Below the pieces are notes generated by a model, which saw only the letters and a program-made list of their open reading frames with translations, searched no databases and was not told where the DNA came from. The position numbers and the translations under genes are program-made. A stretch of 42,097 bases of DNA. It comes from an uncultured Clostridia bacterium (GTDB lineage Bacteria; Bacillota; Clostridia; Oscillospirales; Acutalibacteraceae). Shown in pieces: positions 41,752-42,097 of the stretch (position 1 is the first letter of the stretch; the number at the start of each line of letters is the position of its first letter). The stretch is from the NCBI GenBank assembly GCA_947581635.1, contig CANPVE010000017.1, positions 1 to 42,097 on the forward strand, given 5' to 3'.

Positions 41752-41956
41752 TTGTTTGGGATAAAGGAATATATTGAGTCCATTTACGGAATACAGACAG
41801 GTGACAGAATCTTTCCCATCACGAAAAGCTATATGCACCATGAAATGAATCGCGGCTGTCGTGCGATGGGCGTAAAACGTATCTGTATTCACGATTTACG
41901 GCATTCTCATGTATTACTTTTGATTGAAATGGGATTTTCTGTAGTAGCTATTGCTA
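41752..41956 (+). pseudogene. tyrosine recombinase fragment, cut by the second IS copy
   Basis: The frame encodes the middle-to-C-terminal part of a phage-type integrase: RIFPITKSYMHHEMNRG and the box II motif HDLRHSHVLLLIEMGFS (His-x-x-Arg). The 5' part is absent (homology begins at about KEYIESIYG), and at 41957 the IS begins, before the last His and the catalytic Tyr. It is therefore dead. Confidence 0.8.
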
Positions 41957-42097
41957 GAGCGTGTTCACATAAAAAGGGCATCAAAAATCATAGCGAGAGT
42001 AATGACAGATAGAAAGATGATATCAAGTTTATCATAGCGAGTAAATACTTTTCTAAAGCGCTTTAGTCTGAGGAAGTATCGTTCTACTTCATTACGA
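41957..42097 (-). mobile_element. IS5-family insertion sequence, copy 2 (cut by the window edge)
   Basis: Starts with the same terminal repeat GAGCGTGTTCACATAAA after a TA, in the same orientation as copy 1. Over 141 bases it differs from 31306-31446 at five positions. It encodes the end of the transposase (RRNEVERYF-like region to DALFM). Whether it is complete lies beyond the window. Confidence 0.92.

Noticed and set aside
1..42097. CRISPR array
   Set aside because: No set of short repeats with regular unique spacers was found; the only tandem array is the coding repeat in ftsK.

Overview
The window looks like a chromosomal segment of a low-to-moderate GC, endospore-lineage Clostridia bacterium, probably Oscillospiraceae/Ruminococcaceae-like. 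The grounds are gene content and style: Gram-positive AAGGAGG ribosome binding sites, frequent GTG/TTG starts, a BceRSAB-type module, TepA and SpoIIIE/FtsK close together, CotH, MBOAT/DHHW surface genes and gut-Firmicutes-type mobile fragments. The genus is inference.

Left edge (1-2.8 kb): accessory DNA with a YqaJ-type exonuclease (cut by the window edge), a DUF932 phage/plasmid-like protein and an Rpn/YhgA-like nuclease. It abuts the 3' end of guaA, a known island integration hotspot. Positions 3-7.3 kb, minus strand: purine metabolism, namely purA, a nucleoside phosphorylase fused to an ASCH domain, and guaA. Positions 7.4-11.4 kb, minus strand: a tight four-gene operon (SGNH hydrolase, DUF4358 protein, MBOAT acyltransferase, DHHW/AlgX-like protein) that probably O-acylates an exported glycan. 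Positions 11.8-17.4 kb, minus strand: a GT51 peptidoglycan glycosyltransferase, then a full BceRSAB-like peptide-sensing/resistance module with an extra small membrane protein and a recognisable BceR box.

Positions 17.7-31.1 kb, plus strand: a CotH-kinase lipoprotein preceded by a translationally coupled 43-codon ORF, metA (acetyl-CoA type by residue 111), a TepA/ClpP-like protease, uppP, an FtsK/SpoIIIE translocase with an unusual acidic repeat tail, a YgiQ radical SAM protein, and a ComEC-like MBL lipoprotein with its DUF3006 partner.

Right part (31.3 kb to the end): two same-orientation copies of an IS5-family element (one complete but internally deleted, one cut by the window edge) bracket about 10 kb of decaying accessory DNA. 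It holds a BrxL (BREX Lon-like AAA+) pseudogene, two broken hypothetical genes, an intact NYN-domain ribonuclease gene, an XRE regulator remnant, intact AraC + MFS genes, a MobV relaxase remnant, a small membrane protein, a TetR regulator with a nonsense-mutated membrane protein gene, a frameshifted small gene and an integrase fragment truncated by the second IS. The brxL / hypothetical / NYN set resembles the relic of a defence-like module and is the most interesting part of the window. At least six single-base indels and several in-frame stops occur only in this island and not in the core genes, so real decay is more likely than poor sequence, although I cannot exclude the latter.
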